From Actinosynnema sp. ALI-1.44 (GTDB lineage Bacteria > Actinomycetota > Actinomycetes > Mycobacteriales > Pseudonocardiaceae): 64,000 nt of DNA. The translations under genes and the position numbers were made by a program. Shown one piece after another: positions 1 to 8,958 of this stretch. Numbering within the stretch: position 1 is the first letter of the stretch; each line of letters starts with the position of its first letter. The notes beneath the pieces are model-generated. The model saw only the letters and a list, made by a program, of their open reading frames with translations. It had not been told where the DNA came from and made no database searches. The stretch is taken from positions 248,001 to 312,000 of the forward strand of contig NZ_MTQO01000045.1 of NCBI RefSeq assembly GCF_001984155.1. The letters run 5' to 3'.

Positions 1-839
1 TAGAGCTCGTTGATGAGGTCGATGTCGACGACCGAGTAGTTGGTGTTGGCGTGGTAGCCCATCAGCCGCTGCTTGACGTGTTCCGGCGCGGCGTAGAACT
101 CGTCGACCGCTTCGGGGTCGAAGATCCGGTTGGCGAAGGAGCTGTCGTCCGACGGGCTGTAGCCGTAGCGGGAGAAGACTCCGCACACCTCGGCTTCGGG
201 GAAGCGCTCGTGCAGGAACGCGGTGACTTCGGCACCGCTCTGTCCCGCGCCGACCACGACGAGCCGCTTCGGTTCGGTGACGGTGTCGATCCGGTGGAGC
301 AGTTGGCTGTTGTGCCAGATGTGGTCGTCGGGTTCGACACCTTCCGGCATCGCCGGGCGCAACCCCGTGCCGAGCACGATGTTGCGGGCCCGGAACACCT
401 CGCCAGAGGAGTCGCGCACGTCGAAGAACTCGCCGCCGGGCACCGGCGTGACCGAGACGACGTCGCGCCCGTACGCGACCAGGTCGTCGACCTGGGACGC
501 GGCCCATTCGAAGTACTCGTGGAACTCGATCCGCAGCGGGAAAAGGTTCTTGTGGTTGATGAAGTCGACGAGGCGTTCGCGTTCCTTCAGGTAACACAGG
601 AAAGTGAACCGGCTCGTCGGGTTCCGCATGGTGACCAGGTCCTTGAGGAAGGACACCTGCATCGTGGCGTTGTCGATGAGCATTCCCCTGTGCCAGCCGA
701 ATCGCGGCTGGCGCTCGAGGAACTGCGCGGTGACGGGTTCGTCGGCGTGCTCGTTGTACTCGGTGAGCGCGATGGCGAGGGCCAGATTCGACGGACCGAA
801 GCCGACCCCGACGATGTCGTAGACCGCTGGCTCTGCCAT
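1..839 (-). CDS. L-lysine/L-ornithine N-monooxygenase (siderophore), 3' end outside window
   Basis: Flavin-dependent N-hydroxylase that makes N-hydroxy-ornithine or -lysine for hydroxamate siderophores in the cytoplasm. Reading from the ATG at 839, 279 residues are visible. There is an FAD-binding glycine motif GVGFGPSN near residues 11-18, and an NADPH-binding motif VVGAGQSGAE around residues 191-201. The family is usually about 430-450 aa, so roughly a third lies beyond base 1. The gene is divergent from a formyltransferase and an iron box lies between them, which fits a formyl-hydroxyornithine siderophore such as the coelichelin type. The substrate (Orn or Lys) cannot be read from the sequence. 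Confidence 0.93.
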   Translation of the reverse strand, partial: MAEPAVYDIVGVGFGPSNLALAIALTEYNEHADEPVTAQFLERQPRFGWHRGMLIDNATMQVSFLKDLVTMRNPTSRFTFLCYLKERERLVDFINHKNLFPLRIEFHEYFEWAASQVDDLVAYGRDVVSVTPVPGGEFFDVRDSSGEVFRARNIVLGTGLRPAMPEGVEPDDHIWHNSQLLHRIDTVTEPKRLVVVGAGQSGAEVTAFLHERFPEAEVCGVFSRYGYSPSDDSSFANRIFDPEAVDEFYAAPEHVKQRLMGYHANTNYSVVDIDLINEL

Positions 840-866
840 ACCCGTCCCATCGTTGACCAACAGATG

Positions 867-885
867 CAAGGTCACCCTAACCTAA
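867..885. promoter_or_regulatory. Iron box (IdeR/DmdR-type operator)
   Basis: Read on the minus strand, this 19-mer matches the actinobacterial consensus TTAGGTTAGGCTAACCTAA at 15 of 19 positions. A weaker, overlapping half-site follows at 882-900. It lies between the start of the N-hydroxylase (839) and the start of the formyltransferase (950), where an iron-dependent repressor would shut off both genes when iron is sufficient. Binding is inferred from the match. Confidence 0.8.
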
Positions 886-949
886 CTAAGGTCAGCCTCA
901 ACTACTACATTCGAGGGTGACGCTCGTCGCTCCGACGAAGGAGGACCCT

Positions 950-1894
950 ATGCGGGTCGCGATGTTCGGGTACCAGACCTGGGGGCACCGCACCTTGCAG
1001 GCACTGATCGAATCCGAGCACGAGGTGGTGCTCGTGGTGACACACCCCAAAAGCGAGCACGCCTACGAGAAGATCTGGTCCGACTCGGTCGCCGATCTCG
1101 CCGAGGAAAACGGTGTTCCGGTACTGCTGCGCAACCGCCCGGACGACGATGAACTGCTGCAACGGCTCAAGGACGCGAACCCGGACATCATCGTCGCCAA
1201 CAACTGGCGCACCTGGTTGCCGCCGGAGGTCTACTCCCTGCCACCGCACGGCACACTGAACGTGCACGACTCGTTACTGCCCGCTTACGCCGGGTTCTCG
1301 CCGCTGATCTGGGCCCTGATCAACGGCGAGCCCGAGGTCGGCGTGACCGCGCACATGATGGACGAGACGCTGGACGCGGGCGACATCGTGCTGCAGCGCG
1401 CCATCCCGGTCGGTCCCACCGACACGACCACGGACCTGTTCCACCGAACGGTCGACCTGATCGGCCCGATCACCGTCGACGCGCTCGCTCTGCTCGCGTC
1501 CGGCGAGGCCCGACTGACCAAACAGGACCGTTCGAAGGCCAGCTTCTTCCACAAGCGGTCCCTTGAGGACAGCCGGATCGACTGGACGTGGCCTGCCGAG
1601 GACCTCGAGCGGTTCGTCCGGGCGCAGCCGGACCCGTATCCGAACGCCTTCACCTACCACAAGGGCGAGAAGATCCGCGTGCTCAAGGCGTCGGTGTCGA
1701 AAGCCTGCTACGGCGGCACTCCCGGCCGGATCTTCATCAAGGAAGGCGACGGCGTGGTGATCGTCGCGGGCGCCGACGCCCGCACCGGCCGCAACCGGGG
1801 CCTGGTCGTCGAACGAATCCGCACCGAGGACGGGACCGAGTACGCGGCGACCGACTACTTCAAGACCATGGGCGGTTACCTGAGGTCCTCATAG
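950..1894 (+). CDS. N5-hydroxyornithine formyltransferase-like protein (Fmt family)
   Basis: Probably transfers formyl from 10-formyl-THF to hydroxyornithine during siderophore synthesis. The methionyl-tRNA formyltransferase fold is visible: NVHDSLLPAY around residues 104-113 carries the catalytic Asn/His pair, and the Asp of the DAGDI segment follows. At 314 aa it is the usual size. I chose the ATG at 950 because GGAGGA sits about 6 nt upstream; an in-frame GTG at 917 would add an unconserved tail. It is divergent from the N-hydroxylase and shares the iron box. A housekeeping fmt would normally sit beside def or priA, which are absent here, so the siderophore role is favoured. Confidence 0.85.
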   Translation: MRVAMFGYQTWGHRTLQALIESEHEVVLVVTHPKSEHAYEKIWSDSVADLAEENGVPVLLRNRPDDDELLQRLKDANPDIIVANNWRTWLPPEVYSLPPHGTLNVHDSLLPAYAGFSPLIWALINGEPEVGVTAHMMDETLDAGDIVLQRAIPVGPTDTTTDLFHRTVDLIGPITVDALALLASGEARLTKQDRSKASFFHKRSLEDSRIDWTWPAEDLERFVRAQPDPYPNAFTYHKGEKIRVLKASVSKACYGGTPGRIFIKEGDGVVIVAGADARTGRNRGLVVERIRTEDGTEYAATDYFKTMGGYLRSS

Positions 1895-1904
1895 TCCTCG
1901 TAGG

Positions 1905-3998
1905 TCAAGAAAACAGTGCCCCTTGGGCGAAATCAGCTCCCGCGTTGCGCCACCACCGCGCGCGTTCCTCGGAGTAGACGCCGTCCACGATGACCTGCGC
2001 GCCGGACAGGTGCACGAGGCTGGACATGTCCAGCAACGAGTGCGTGACCGGTGACCCGGAGACGGGTTCGCGGGCGGTCAGCCACGGAGCGATCCGGACC
2101 GCCCGCAACGGCAGGTCCTCCACGCACACCATGTCGCCGGACGTCCCGCCGAAGTCCACCGCGACGGTCTGCACACCGTTGTCGGCCAACAGCTTCATGT
2201 TGTCCATCGCCTCGCCCTTGTCGGCGAGCAACGTCTTCACCGGCATGCCGATCCACAGCCGCTCCGGGGGCATGCCGGTTTCCCGCAGCACCGCGGCGAT
2301 CTCGCCGACCAGGTCGCCGTCCGAGGACTGCTGCGCGGTGAGGTTCACGCTGAGCGGGACCGTCTTGTCCCACCGCATCCGTTGGCACGCGGTGCGCAGC
2401 AGCCACGGGCCCAGTGCGAGGATCAGCCCGGATTCCTCGGCCAGTGCCAGGCAGCGTTCGTCGTCGAGCAGGCCGTACTCGGGGTGGTCCCAGCGCAGCA
2501 CCGCCTCGGTGCCGACGACTTCCTTGTCCGACAGGCGGACGATGGGTCGGTAGTCGACGGACAGCTCGCCGTTCTCCCACGCGCCCGGCATGGCCGCGGC
2601 GAGGCCGAACGTGCGCCGGTCGCGCTCGTGCTGCTCCGGGTGGAACAGCTCCCACTGCCTGCGGCCGTTGCTCTTGGCCCGCCGCAACGTCATGTCCGAC
2701 GCACGCAGCAACTCGGCCGGATCCATGTTGCGGGGCGGGCGGTCCACCACGCCGATGCTCGCCGTCGCCGCGACACCGTTGTCGTCGATGTAGACCGGCT
2801 CGGACAGTTCCTCGTTGATCGAAACGACCATACTCAGAACGTCCGGTGTGGACGGTGAGTTCTCCACGACGATCGCGAACTCGTCGCCGTCGAACCGGGC
2901 GACCATCGCCTTCTCGCCGGCCAGCACGGCTTTCAGCCGCTCGGCCACCGCGATCAGCAGCAGGTCGCCGGTTCTGCGGCCGAGTCCGCCGGTGATCAAC
3001 GAGAACGCGTCGAGATCCAGGTGGTACAGGGTCACGCCGTACGCCGGATCCGCCCGGCGCAACACGCTTTCCAGGTGCGTGGTGAAGAACTGCCGGTTCG
3101 GCAGCCCGGTGAGCACGTCGTGCAGCGCCTGGCGGCTCAACTCGTTCTGCAGGAGCTTGAGTTCGGTGCCGTCCTCGACCACGGTCACGAAATGCCGTGG
3201 CTGGTCGTCCCCGTCGCGCAGCAGGGTGGCGGTCACCGACACCCGCGCCAGTTCGCCGTCCTGGCGTACCAGGCGCTGCCCGCGCCGGAAGCGTTCGTTC
3301 TCGCCGTCGAGCAATGCCTGGTAGGACTCACGCAGGTAGGGCGCTTCGTCGGGGTGGACGAGGTCGAACAGGGACAGCTTGGCCAACTCCGCCGTCGTGT
3401 AGTCGACGATCTGCCCGAAGGAGTGGTTCGCGCGGATGAAACGGCCGGTCAGATCCGTGATCACGATGCCGCTCGACGAGCACGTGGCGACCTCGTCGAA
3501 CCGCGCCTCGCTGACTTTCAGGTTCCACCGCGCGTCCCGCACGGCCATCACCAGCGCCTGTTCGACCTCTTCCTGCTGACGGAAGACGGTCTTGCGGATG
3601 GACTCGGCGTAGCTGGCCGAAATCGCGGCGATCATCGACACGACCTTGTCCGCCAGCCGGTCGACGTCCCGCAGCCGCCGGGACTTCAGCAGCCCGCGGC
3701 CGAGGACCTGCACGGTGCACCGCAGGCACACGCTGTCCGCGCAGTTCATCGCGACCAACTGCTCGGTGATCTCGGTCGCGGCCGACGTGTCCACGGGTTC
3801 GGCGCGCAGCGCGGTGACCAGCCGGGTGACCATGTCCCGCAGCCGCTCTTCCACTTCCGGCTGGGACAGCGGAATGTATGCGTTGTGGCACATCAGGTAC
3901 GCCCATTTCCGGGCAAGCTTGTCCTGCTCACGAATGGTGTCGTTGTCGGCGACACTCGAATCATCCGGGAGCGGCGAGATCGACTCGCGCTGAGGCAC
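1905..3998 (-). CDS. PAS-GGDEF-EAL cyclic-di-GMP signalling protein with degenerate EAL
   Basis: A 697-aa cytoplasmic signalling protein. An N-terminal helical region holds a Cys cluster (NCADSVCLRC, residues 85-94). A PAS domain follows (about 165-285), then a GGDEF domain with the active-site variant DGDEF at 370-374, and a C-terminal EAL domain. The EAL signature reads EAV (498-500), and the usual DDFGTG loop reads VDFGGT, so phosphodiesterase activity is doubtful. The GGDEF half looks competent for cyclic-di-GMP synthesis. No membrane segment is seen. Start is GTG at 3998. It is convergent with the formyltransferase, separated by 10 bp. Streptomyces proteins with PAS-GGDEF-EAL order (CdgA/RmdA) control development; that role here is inference. 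Confidence 0.88.
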   Translation of the reverse strand: MPQRESISPLPDDSSVADNDTIREQDKLARKWAYLMCHNAYIPLSQPEVEERLRDMVTRLVTALRAEPVDTSAATEITEQLVAMNCADSVCLRCTVQVLGRGLLKSRRLRDVDRLADKVVSMIAAISASYAESIRKTVFRQQEEVEQALVMAVRDARWNLKVSEARFDEVATCSSSGIVITDLTGRFIRANHSFGQIVDYTTAELAKLSLFDLVHPDEAPYLRESYQALLDGENERFRRGQRLVRQDGELARVSVTATLLRDGDDQPRHFVTVVEDGTELKLLQNELSRQALHDVLTGLPNRQFFTTHLESVLRRADPAYGVTLYHLDLDAFSLITGGLGRRTGDLLLIAVAERLKAVLAGEKAMVARFDGDEFAIVVENSPSTPDVLSMVVSINEELSEPVYIDDNGVAATASIGVVDRPPRNMDPAELLRASDMTLRRAKSNGRRQWELFHPEQHERDRRTFGLAAAMPGAWENGELSVDYRPIVRLSDKEVVGTEAVLRWDHPEYGLLDDERCLALAEESGLILALGPWLLRTACQRMRWDKTVPLSVNLTAQQSSDGDLVGEIAAVLRETGMPPERLWIGMPVKTLLADKGEAMDNMKLLADNGVQTVAVDFGGTSGDMVCVEDLPLRAVRIAPWLTAREPVSGSPVTHSLLDMSSLVHLSGAQVIVDGVYSEERARWWRNAGADFAQGALFS

Positions 3999-4446
3999 CG
4001 AAAAAGCCTACCGACCGTCGTACGCCACTGGCCACAGATTGGTTCAGCGTTCAATCGAATGGGCCAATCGGGGGACGTGATGGCTACCCGACGCAACCGT
4101 CCCCTCCTTGTTGGTGAACGATTCGACTGTCTCCAGAAGAGTCCCGCCACCACTGATTGATGAAGCAGAACAATCACCGACCGCGCACCCACGACTACAC
4201 CAACGCGATGATCCTATGATCATATAGTCCATTCGTCGCAATAGATCGGGTCAACGACTGGACCAATTCGCCCTTGACCCGACACCGGCCACGATCGAAG
4301 CACGAGCACCCCGTCAGAACAAGCCGCGTCCGAGCACTACGGGGCCATCAGGCGAGAGTGGACAGTGACACCTGATAGAGAACAGGCTGTTCACCGGCAA
4401 CGCGATCAGGGCAGTCCACTTCAGACAGCAACGAGCAAATCTGTTG
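3999..4446. other. Intergenic region without a supported gene
   Basis: About 450 bp between the start of the GGDEF gene and the stop of the MarR gene. It is less GC-rich than its neighbours and has short AT-rich patches near 4200-4225. It should hold the promoter of the GGDEF gene. Short open frames are present but have no recognisable protein or ribosome binding site. Confidence 0.5.
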
Positions 4447-4851
4447 TCAGTGGCCGATCCGGACTCCGCGTCCCGCCGCGAAGAACTCCTCGAGCACGGC
4501 GCGGTGCGTACCGACCGCTTCCTCGTGCAGCGCACGGCCCGCCTGCGTCGGCGAGACGAAGATGTTGCGCCTGTCGTCCGGGCACATTCCCCTGGTCACC
4601 AGGCCGTCGCGTTCGAGGCGGGCGATCAGCCGCGAGAGCGCGCTCTGACTCAGGTGGATCCCGGCCGACAGCTCCTGCACGCGGCAGTCCTGCTTGTCGG
4701 TCTCGATCAGCCGATCGAGCACCTCGAACTCACTGGCGCCCAGGCCGTGCCGCTCGTTGAGCTCGCGCTCCAGAGCGCCCCACGTCCGGGCGTGCAAAGA
4801 CAACATATCCCGCCACTCACAGACGAGCGGCCGGTCAGCGTCGGCGGCCAT
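4447..4851 (-). CDS. MarR-family transcriptional regulator
   Basis: A 134-aa winged-helix repressor. The recognition region (LSQSALSRLIARLERDGLV) and the wing with DDRR are both visible. I chose the ATG at 4851 because it gives the usual MarR length; an upstream in-frame start lies inside the operator. It is divergent from a drug-efflux-like MFS transporter, with a perfect palindrome between them. This is the classic arrangement in which MarR represses itself and the pump until a ligand binds. Confidence 0.9.
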   Translation of the reverse strand: MAADADRPLVCEWRDMLSLHARTWGALERELNERHGLGASEFEVLDRLIETDKQDCRVQELSAGIHLSQSALSRLIARLERDGLVTRGMCPDDRRNIFVSPTQAGRALHEEAVGTHRAVLEEFFAAGRGVRIGH

Positions 4852-4875
4852 GCAGGGCACTATACCACTGCACAC

Positions 4876-4916
4876 GCATACGATGCGCACGCATTAAATG
4901 CACTTGCATCGTATGC
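4876..4916. promoter_or_regulatory. Concentric palindromic operator, probably for MarR
   Basis: Perfect 11-bp inverted repeat GCATACGATGC (4876-4886) and GCATCGTATGC (4906-4916). An inner inverted repeat GCAT-TAA-ATGC (4891-4901) has the same centre, base 4896. It sits between the divergent marR-like and MFS starts. The symmetry suggests a repressor dimer or pair of dimers covering both promoters. Confidence 0.78.
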
Positions 4917-4939
4917 GCGCGCATGCAATAGTCTCGTCC

Positions 4940-6409
4940 GTGATCGAGTCAACGACTACTTCCACCTCGGATGTGCGCTGGGGACCGCGCTTGTGGGGCA
5001 CGCTCGTGGTGCTGTGTGGCGTCATCTTCCTCGACGCTCTCGACGTTTCCATGGTCGGCGTGGCCCTGCCCGCCATCCGCGAGGACCTGCACATGACCAC
5101 GTCCGCCCTGCAGTGGGTGGTCAGCGGCTACATCCTGGGATACGGCGGCCTGCTGCTGCTCGGCGGCCGGGCGGCCGACCTGCTCGGCAGGCGCCGCGTT
5201 CTGCTTGTCGCGCTTGCGATCTTCTCCATCGGCTCGCTCGCCGCCGGTGTCGTCAGCAGCCCTGAGCTGCTGATCGCGGCGCGGTTCATCAAGGGTGTCG
5301 CCGCCGCGTTCACCGCGCCCGCCGCACTGTCCATCATCACCACCACGTTCCACGAAGGCCCCGCACGCAACAAGGCGCTGAGTATCTTCGCCGTGTGCGC
5401 CGCGAGCGGTTTCTCACTCGGCCTGGTCGCCTCCGGTCTGCTGACCGAGATCGGCTGGCGCTGGCCGCTGCTGCTGCCCGGCCCGATCGGCCTCGTCATC
5501 CTGCTGGCCGCGCTGAGGTTCGTGCCGGACGACGGCCGTCCGGAGCGCAACGGCCAGGGCTACGACGTCGGCGGCGCCATCACGTCGACCGCCGCGATGC
5601 TGCTGCTGGTGTTCGCGATCGTCCAGGCGCCCGAGATCGGCTGGGTGCACCCCGTCACCATCGGCTCGTTCGTCCTCGTCGTCGCGCTGCTCACCGCGTT
5701 CGTGATGATCGAACGGCGCAGCAGCCACCCGTTGGTGCGGCTGGGCATCCTGCGCTCCGGGTCGCTCGTGCGCGCCAACCTCGGCGCGATGATCTTCTTC
5801 GGGTCGTACGTCGGCTTCCAGTTCATCGTCATGCAGTACATGCAGCGGCTGCTGGGCTGGTCGGCGATCCAGACCGCGCTGGCGTTCCTGCCCGCCGCCG
5901 TCATCGTGGCCGCCAGCTCGACCAAGATGGACAAGGTCGTCGACCGCTTCGGCACGCCGCGGCTGCTGATGCTCGGCATCGTCGCACTGGTCGGCAGCTA
6001 CGCGTTCATGCTCGGCATGGACGTCTCGGCGAACGTGATCGGCGTCGTGCTGCCGAGCATGCTGCTGCTCGGGATCGCGTGCGCGCTGTCCATCACCTCG
6101 CTCAACATCCAGGCCACGGCCGGTGTCAAGGACGAGGAGCAGGGCCTGGCGTCCGGTCTGCTCAACACGTCGCTGCAGGTCGGCGGCGCGATCGGGCTGG
6201 CCATCGTGACCGCTGTCGTGTCGGCCAACGAGTCGCACACCGCCCAGGTCACCCCGGACGAACTGCTCGCCAGCTACTTCCCCGGCCTCGCGGTCGTCGC
6301 CGGGATCGCGGTGCTGGGTGTGGTCGTCGCGGTGACCGGGATCGTCGCCAACCGCAAGGAGAACAGGGCTCGGGCGCTGGCCGCCGAGCCCGAACTGGCC
6401 GGCGTCTGA
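4940..6409 (+). CDS. MFS drug:H+ antiporter, DHA2 (14-TM) family
   Basis: A 489-aa integral membrane exporter. Motif A is seen as GGRAADLLGRRR after TM2, and the family-type segment DALDVSMVGVALP lies in TM1. About 14 hydrophobic segments run to the C-terminus. I chose GTG 4940: an ATG at 4898 lies inside the palindromic operator and would add a basic, unconserved tail. Probable role is proton-driven export of a toxic compound, de-repressed through the divergent MarR. The substrate is unknown. Confidence 0.9.
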   Translation: MIESTTTSTSDVRWGPRLWGTLVVLCGVIFLDALDVSMVGVALPAIREDLHMTTSALQWVVSGYILGYGGLLLLGGRAADLLGRRRVLLVALAIFSIGSLAAGVVSSPELLIAARFIKGVAAAFTAPAALSIITTTFHEGPARNKALSIFAVCAASGFSLGLVASGLLTEIGWRWPLLLPGPIGLVILLAALRFVPDDGRPERNGQGYDVGGAITSTAAMLLLVFAIVQAPEIGWVHPVTIGSFVLVVALLTAFVMIERRSSHPLVRLGILRSGSLVRANLGAMIFFGSYVGFQFIVMQYMQRLLGWSAIQTALAFLPAAVIVAASSTKMDKVVDRFGTPRLLMLGIVALVGSYAFMLGMDVSANVIGVVLPSMLLLGIACALSITSLNIQATAGVKDEEQGLASGLLNTSLQVGGAIGLAIVTAVVSANESHTAQVTPDELLASYFPGLAVVAGIAVLGVVVAVTGIVANRKENRARALAAEPELAGV

Positions 6410-6438
6410 CGCCCGGATCCAGCCGAGGTGGGGGAGGC

Positions 6439-6472
6439 AGTCCCTCGTGAAGTCACGACTTCGCGAGGGACT
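6439..6472 (+). terminator. Hairpin after MFS gene
   Basis: AGTCCCTCGTGAAGT pairs with ACTTCGCGAGGGACT (15-bp stem with one G-T position, 4-nt loop), 30 bp after the MFS stop. There is no T-run, as is common in actinobacteria. It separates the MFS gene from the next gene on the same strand. Confidence 0.65.
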
Positions 6473-6490
6473 TCTCGATACGCTGCAGAG

Positions 6491-7012
6491 GTGAGCCCGA
6501 GTTTCCGGGAGATTCGACGGCGGTGCGAGGCTTTGGCGCGCACTGTGCCGCTGCCGCAACCGTTCGACGCCCGGGGTCTGTGCCGCGTGCTGGCACACGA
6601 GCGGGGCCGCCCGATCACGCTCACCCCGATGAACGCGCACGACAGCGGCGTACTCGGGCTGTGGGTGGCCACCGACCAGACCGACATGATCTTCTACGAG
6701 GCGTCGACCACTCCCCCGCACCAGGAACACATCATCCTGCACGAACTGGCGCACGTGCTGTGCGACCACCACGCGGCGCGGCTGTCAGCCAACGAGCTGA
6801 CCCGCATGCTCATGCCGAACCTCGATCCAGTGATGGTGCAACGGATCCTCGGCCGTACCACCTACCAGGCCGAACAGGAGCAAGAAGCGGAACTGCTCGC
6901 CTCGCTGATCACCCAGCGGGCCCAGCGCGAAGCCGTTCCCGGTCACCGCACCAGCGCGGTCGCCGACCGGATCAACGCGGTGTTCGACTGGCCGGAACCC
7001 GGCAATGACTGA
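6491..7012 (+). CDS. ImmA/IrrE-family metallo-endopeptidase (cassette 1)
   Basis: A 173-aa cytoplasmic zinc peptidase. The gluzincin-like motif HELAH is at residues 84-88, followed by the CDHH segment. A downstream acidic stretch EQEQEAE is conserved with the paralogue at 16187-16666 and may hold the third zinc ligand. GTG 6491 was chosen because it aligns with the start of the paralogue (RRRCE near both N-termini). Its stop overlaps the ATG of the membrane protein by 8 bp, so the two are translationally coupled. ImmA/IrrE proteases cleave XRE-type repressors in other bacteria; the target here is unknown. Confidence 0.85.
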   Translation: MSPSFREIRRRCEALARTVPLPQPFDARGLCRVLAHERGRPITLTPMNAHDSGVLGLWVATDQTDMIFYEASTTPPHQEHIILHELAHVLCDHHAARLSANELTRMLMPNLDPVMVQRILGRTTYQAEQEQEAELLASLITQRAQREAVPGHRTSAVADRINAVFDWPEPGND

Positions 7013-8204
7013 CTGGACCGACTGGATCAGGCTCTACGGCCCCGCCGTGCTCGCGTGGGCGTTCGTCGTCGGCAAGCTGGTCGACCGCAGGCGCCGCGCG
7101 GCCAGGAACGGGTCGGCGATCTGGTTCATCCTGTTCGGCCTGGCCTGCTCGCTCACCGCCATGGCACCGGCACCGTACCGGCTGATCAGCGAGATCTCCG
7201 GTGTGCCGAACCTCGGCAGGCTGTTGTCGCACCTGTCCATCCTGCTGGTGGCGGTGGCGGCGCAGGTGATGCTGACGCGGCTCAACGAGTCACTGCCGCC
7301 GCGGCCGGTCATGCACATCTGGTGGCCCACCACCGTCGCCGTGGCGATCACTGCCCTGTTCTTCCTTGCCGACACCCCGGTCGACGACGTCCGGTTCGCC
7401 GGGCGGTACGCCGGTGAGCCGTGGGTGCTCGAGTACTGGCTGGTCTTCGTCGCCGGGCTGGCACCGGCGTTCGTCCGGACCATCGTGCTGTGCTGGCGGT
7501 ACGGCGGGCTGTCCGGCACGGCGACCGGCAAGCTCGGGCTGCGGGTGGTCGCCGTCGGCATCGCGTGTTCCCTGCTCTACCACGTGCACAAGGCGTTCTA
7601 CTTCGCGGCGGCCGACATCGGGATCGGGTACCCGAAGGGCTTCGGCGGGCTGCTCGACCGGATGCTGCCGCTGCTGGCCGCGGTGTTCGTGCTGATCGGT
7701 GTGACACTGCCGACATGGGCCCGCGCACTCGGGCTGTCCGCCCTGTTCGGCTGGTTCGGGCGGATGCGCGACTACCACCGGCTGCGGCCGTTGTGGCTGG
7801 CGCTCTACCGGGCGACGCCACACATCGCGCTCGTGGCGCCCCGGCCCGCACTCCTCGACCTGCTGCCGACAGACCTCGACCTGCGGCTGTACCGGCGGGT
7901 CATCGAGATCAGGGACGGGCGGCTGGCGCTGCAGCCGTACCTCGACCCGGAGGTCGGTGCCGCCGCGCGCGCCGACGCCGACCTCACCGGCAGGGAACTC
8001 GACGCCCTGGTGGAGGCGAAGATGCTGGCCGCCGCGATGGCCGCGAAACGGGCAGGCGCACCTGCCCGCGACAGCGAACTGGTCACCATCGCGGGCGGTC
8101 TCGACCTGCAGAGCGACACAGCGTTCCTGCTCGACGTCGCCCGCGCGTACCGCCGGAGCCCTACGGCTGCCGAACCGGTTCGAGGGCAGGGCGTTTCGGC
8201 TTGA
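7005..8204 (+). CDS. MAB_1171c-type 7-TM membrane protein (cassette 1)
   Basis: A 399-aa protein with about seven hydrophobic helices in residues 9-245 and a soluble C-terminal domain. That domain contains RLYRRVIEIRDG near residue 290, a motif shared with the second copy in this window. The family is labelled a putative transporter in annotation practice, but no transport motif is visible; the 7-TM plus cytosolic tail layout would equally suit a receptor. It overlaps the upstream protease gene by 8 bp, so the two products probably work together. Its 3' end overlaps the convergent SGNH hydrolase gene by 44 bp. Confidence 0.82.
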   Translation: MTDWTDWIRLYGPAVLAWAFVVGKLVDRRRRAARNGSAIWFILFGLACSLTAMAPAPYRLISEISGVPNLGRLLSHLSILLVAVAAQVMLTRLNESLPPRPVMHIWWPTTVAVAITALFFLADTPVDDVRFAGRYAGEPWVLEYWLVFVAGLAPAFVRTIVLCWRYGGLSGTATGKLGLRVVAVGIACSLLYHVHKAFYFAAADIGIGYPKGFGGLLDRMLPLLAAVFVLIGVTLPTWARALGLSALFGWFGRMRDYHRLRPLWLALYRATPHIALVAPRPALLDLLPTDLDLRLYRRVIEIRDGRLALQPYLDPEVGAAARADADLTGRELDALVEAKMLAAAMAAKRAGAPARDSELVTIAGGLDLQSDTAFLLDVARAYRRSPTAAEPVRGQGVSA

Positions 8205-8925
8205 TGTGATCACCGGACGACTCGCCACGCACCCTGCGCAGCACCCACGGCCACGCGTGTTCCCTGCTCCACTGGAGGTTCCGCGCACGGCGTTCGCGCA
8301 CGCTGAGCGTCTCGCGTGGGCCTGGTGACGTGCTGGTCAGCTGGTGTTCGGCACCGAGGACGGTCAACACCTCGACGGCCACCGCTGTGTGCCCGAGTGC
8401 GTTGAGGTGCAACCGGTCCGGTGCCCACATCCGGCGGTCCCGCAGCTGCCGCATGGCCCACATGTCCACGACGAGCGCGCCGCGTTGTTTCGCGATCACC
8501 CTGGTGTGCTCGTTGTAGATGGCCACGCGGCCGCGCATCTTGCGGAACAACGCGTCTTCGACACCGTCGACGCCGGTGAACACGACCACCGTCGCGCCGG
8601 ACTCGACCAGCCTGCCGATCGCTTTGTCGTAGTCGTCCATCAACGCGTCGATGTCCACCGACGGGCGCATCAGGTCGTTGCCGCCCGCGTACAGCGTGAC
8701 CAGGTCGGGCCGCATGTCCAGGCCCGCTTCCAGCTGCTCGGCCAGCACCTGGCCCATCAGCTTGCCGCGCACCGCGAGGTTGGCGTACAGCAGCTCCGGC
8801 TCGCCGACCGCCAGCTGCTCGGCCACCCGGTCGGCCCAGCCGCGGACCCCGTTGGGGTACGTGGGGTCGTCGTCACCCACTCCCTCGGTGAAGGAGTCGC
8901 CCAATGCGACTAAGCGCTTGCTCAT
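8161..8925 (-). CDS. SGNH/GDSL-family hydrolase
   Basis: A 254-aa esterase or lipase-like enzyme. Block I (ALGDSFTEG) has the nucleophile Ser near residue 9, block III is GGNDL, and block V is DRLHLNALGH with the Asp/His pair. There is no signal peptide, so it is probably cytoplasmic. I chose ATG 8925, which places GDS at the N-terminus as is normal for the family. It is divergent from the FAD monooxygenase by 33 bp. The substrate is unknown. Confidence 0.88.
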   Translation of the reverse strand: MSKRLVALGDSFTEGVGDDDPTYPNGVRGWADRVAEQLAVGEPELLYANLAVRGKLMGQVLAEQLEAGLDMRPDLVTLYAGGNDLMRPSVDIDALMDDYDKAIGRLVESGATVVVFTGVDGVEDALFRKMRGRVAIYNEHTRVIAKQRGALVVDMWAMRQLRDRRMWAPDRLHLNALGHTAVAVEVLTVLGAEHQLTSTSPGPRETLSVRERRARNLQWSREHAWPWVLRRVRGESSGDHIKPKRPALEPVRQP

Positions 8926-8958
8926 GTCTCCGAGGTTAATCGACGCTACTTTGAGCGT

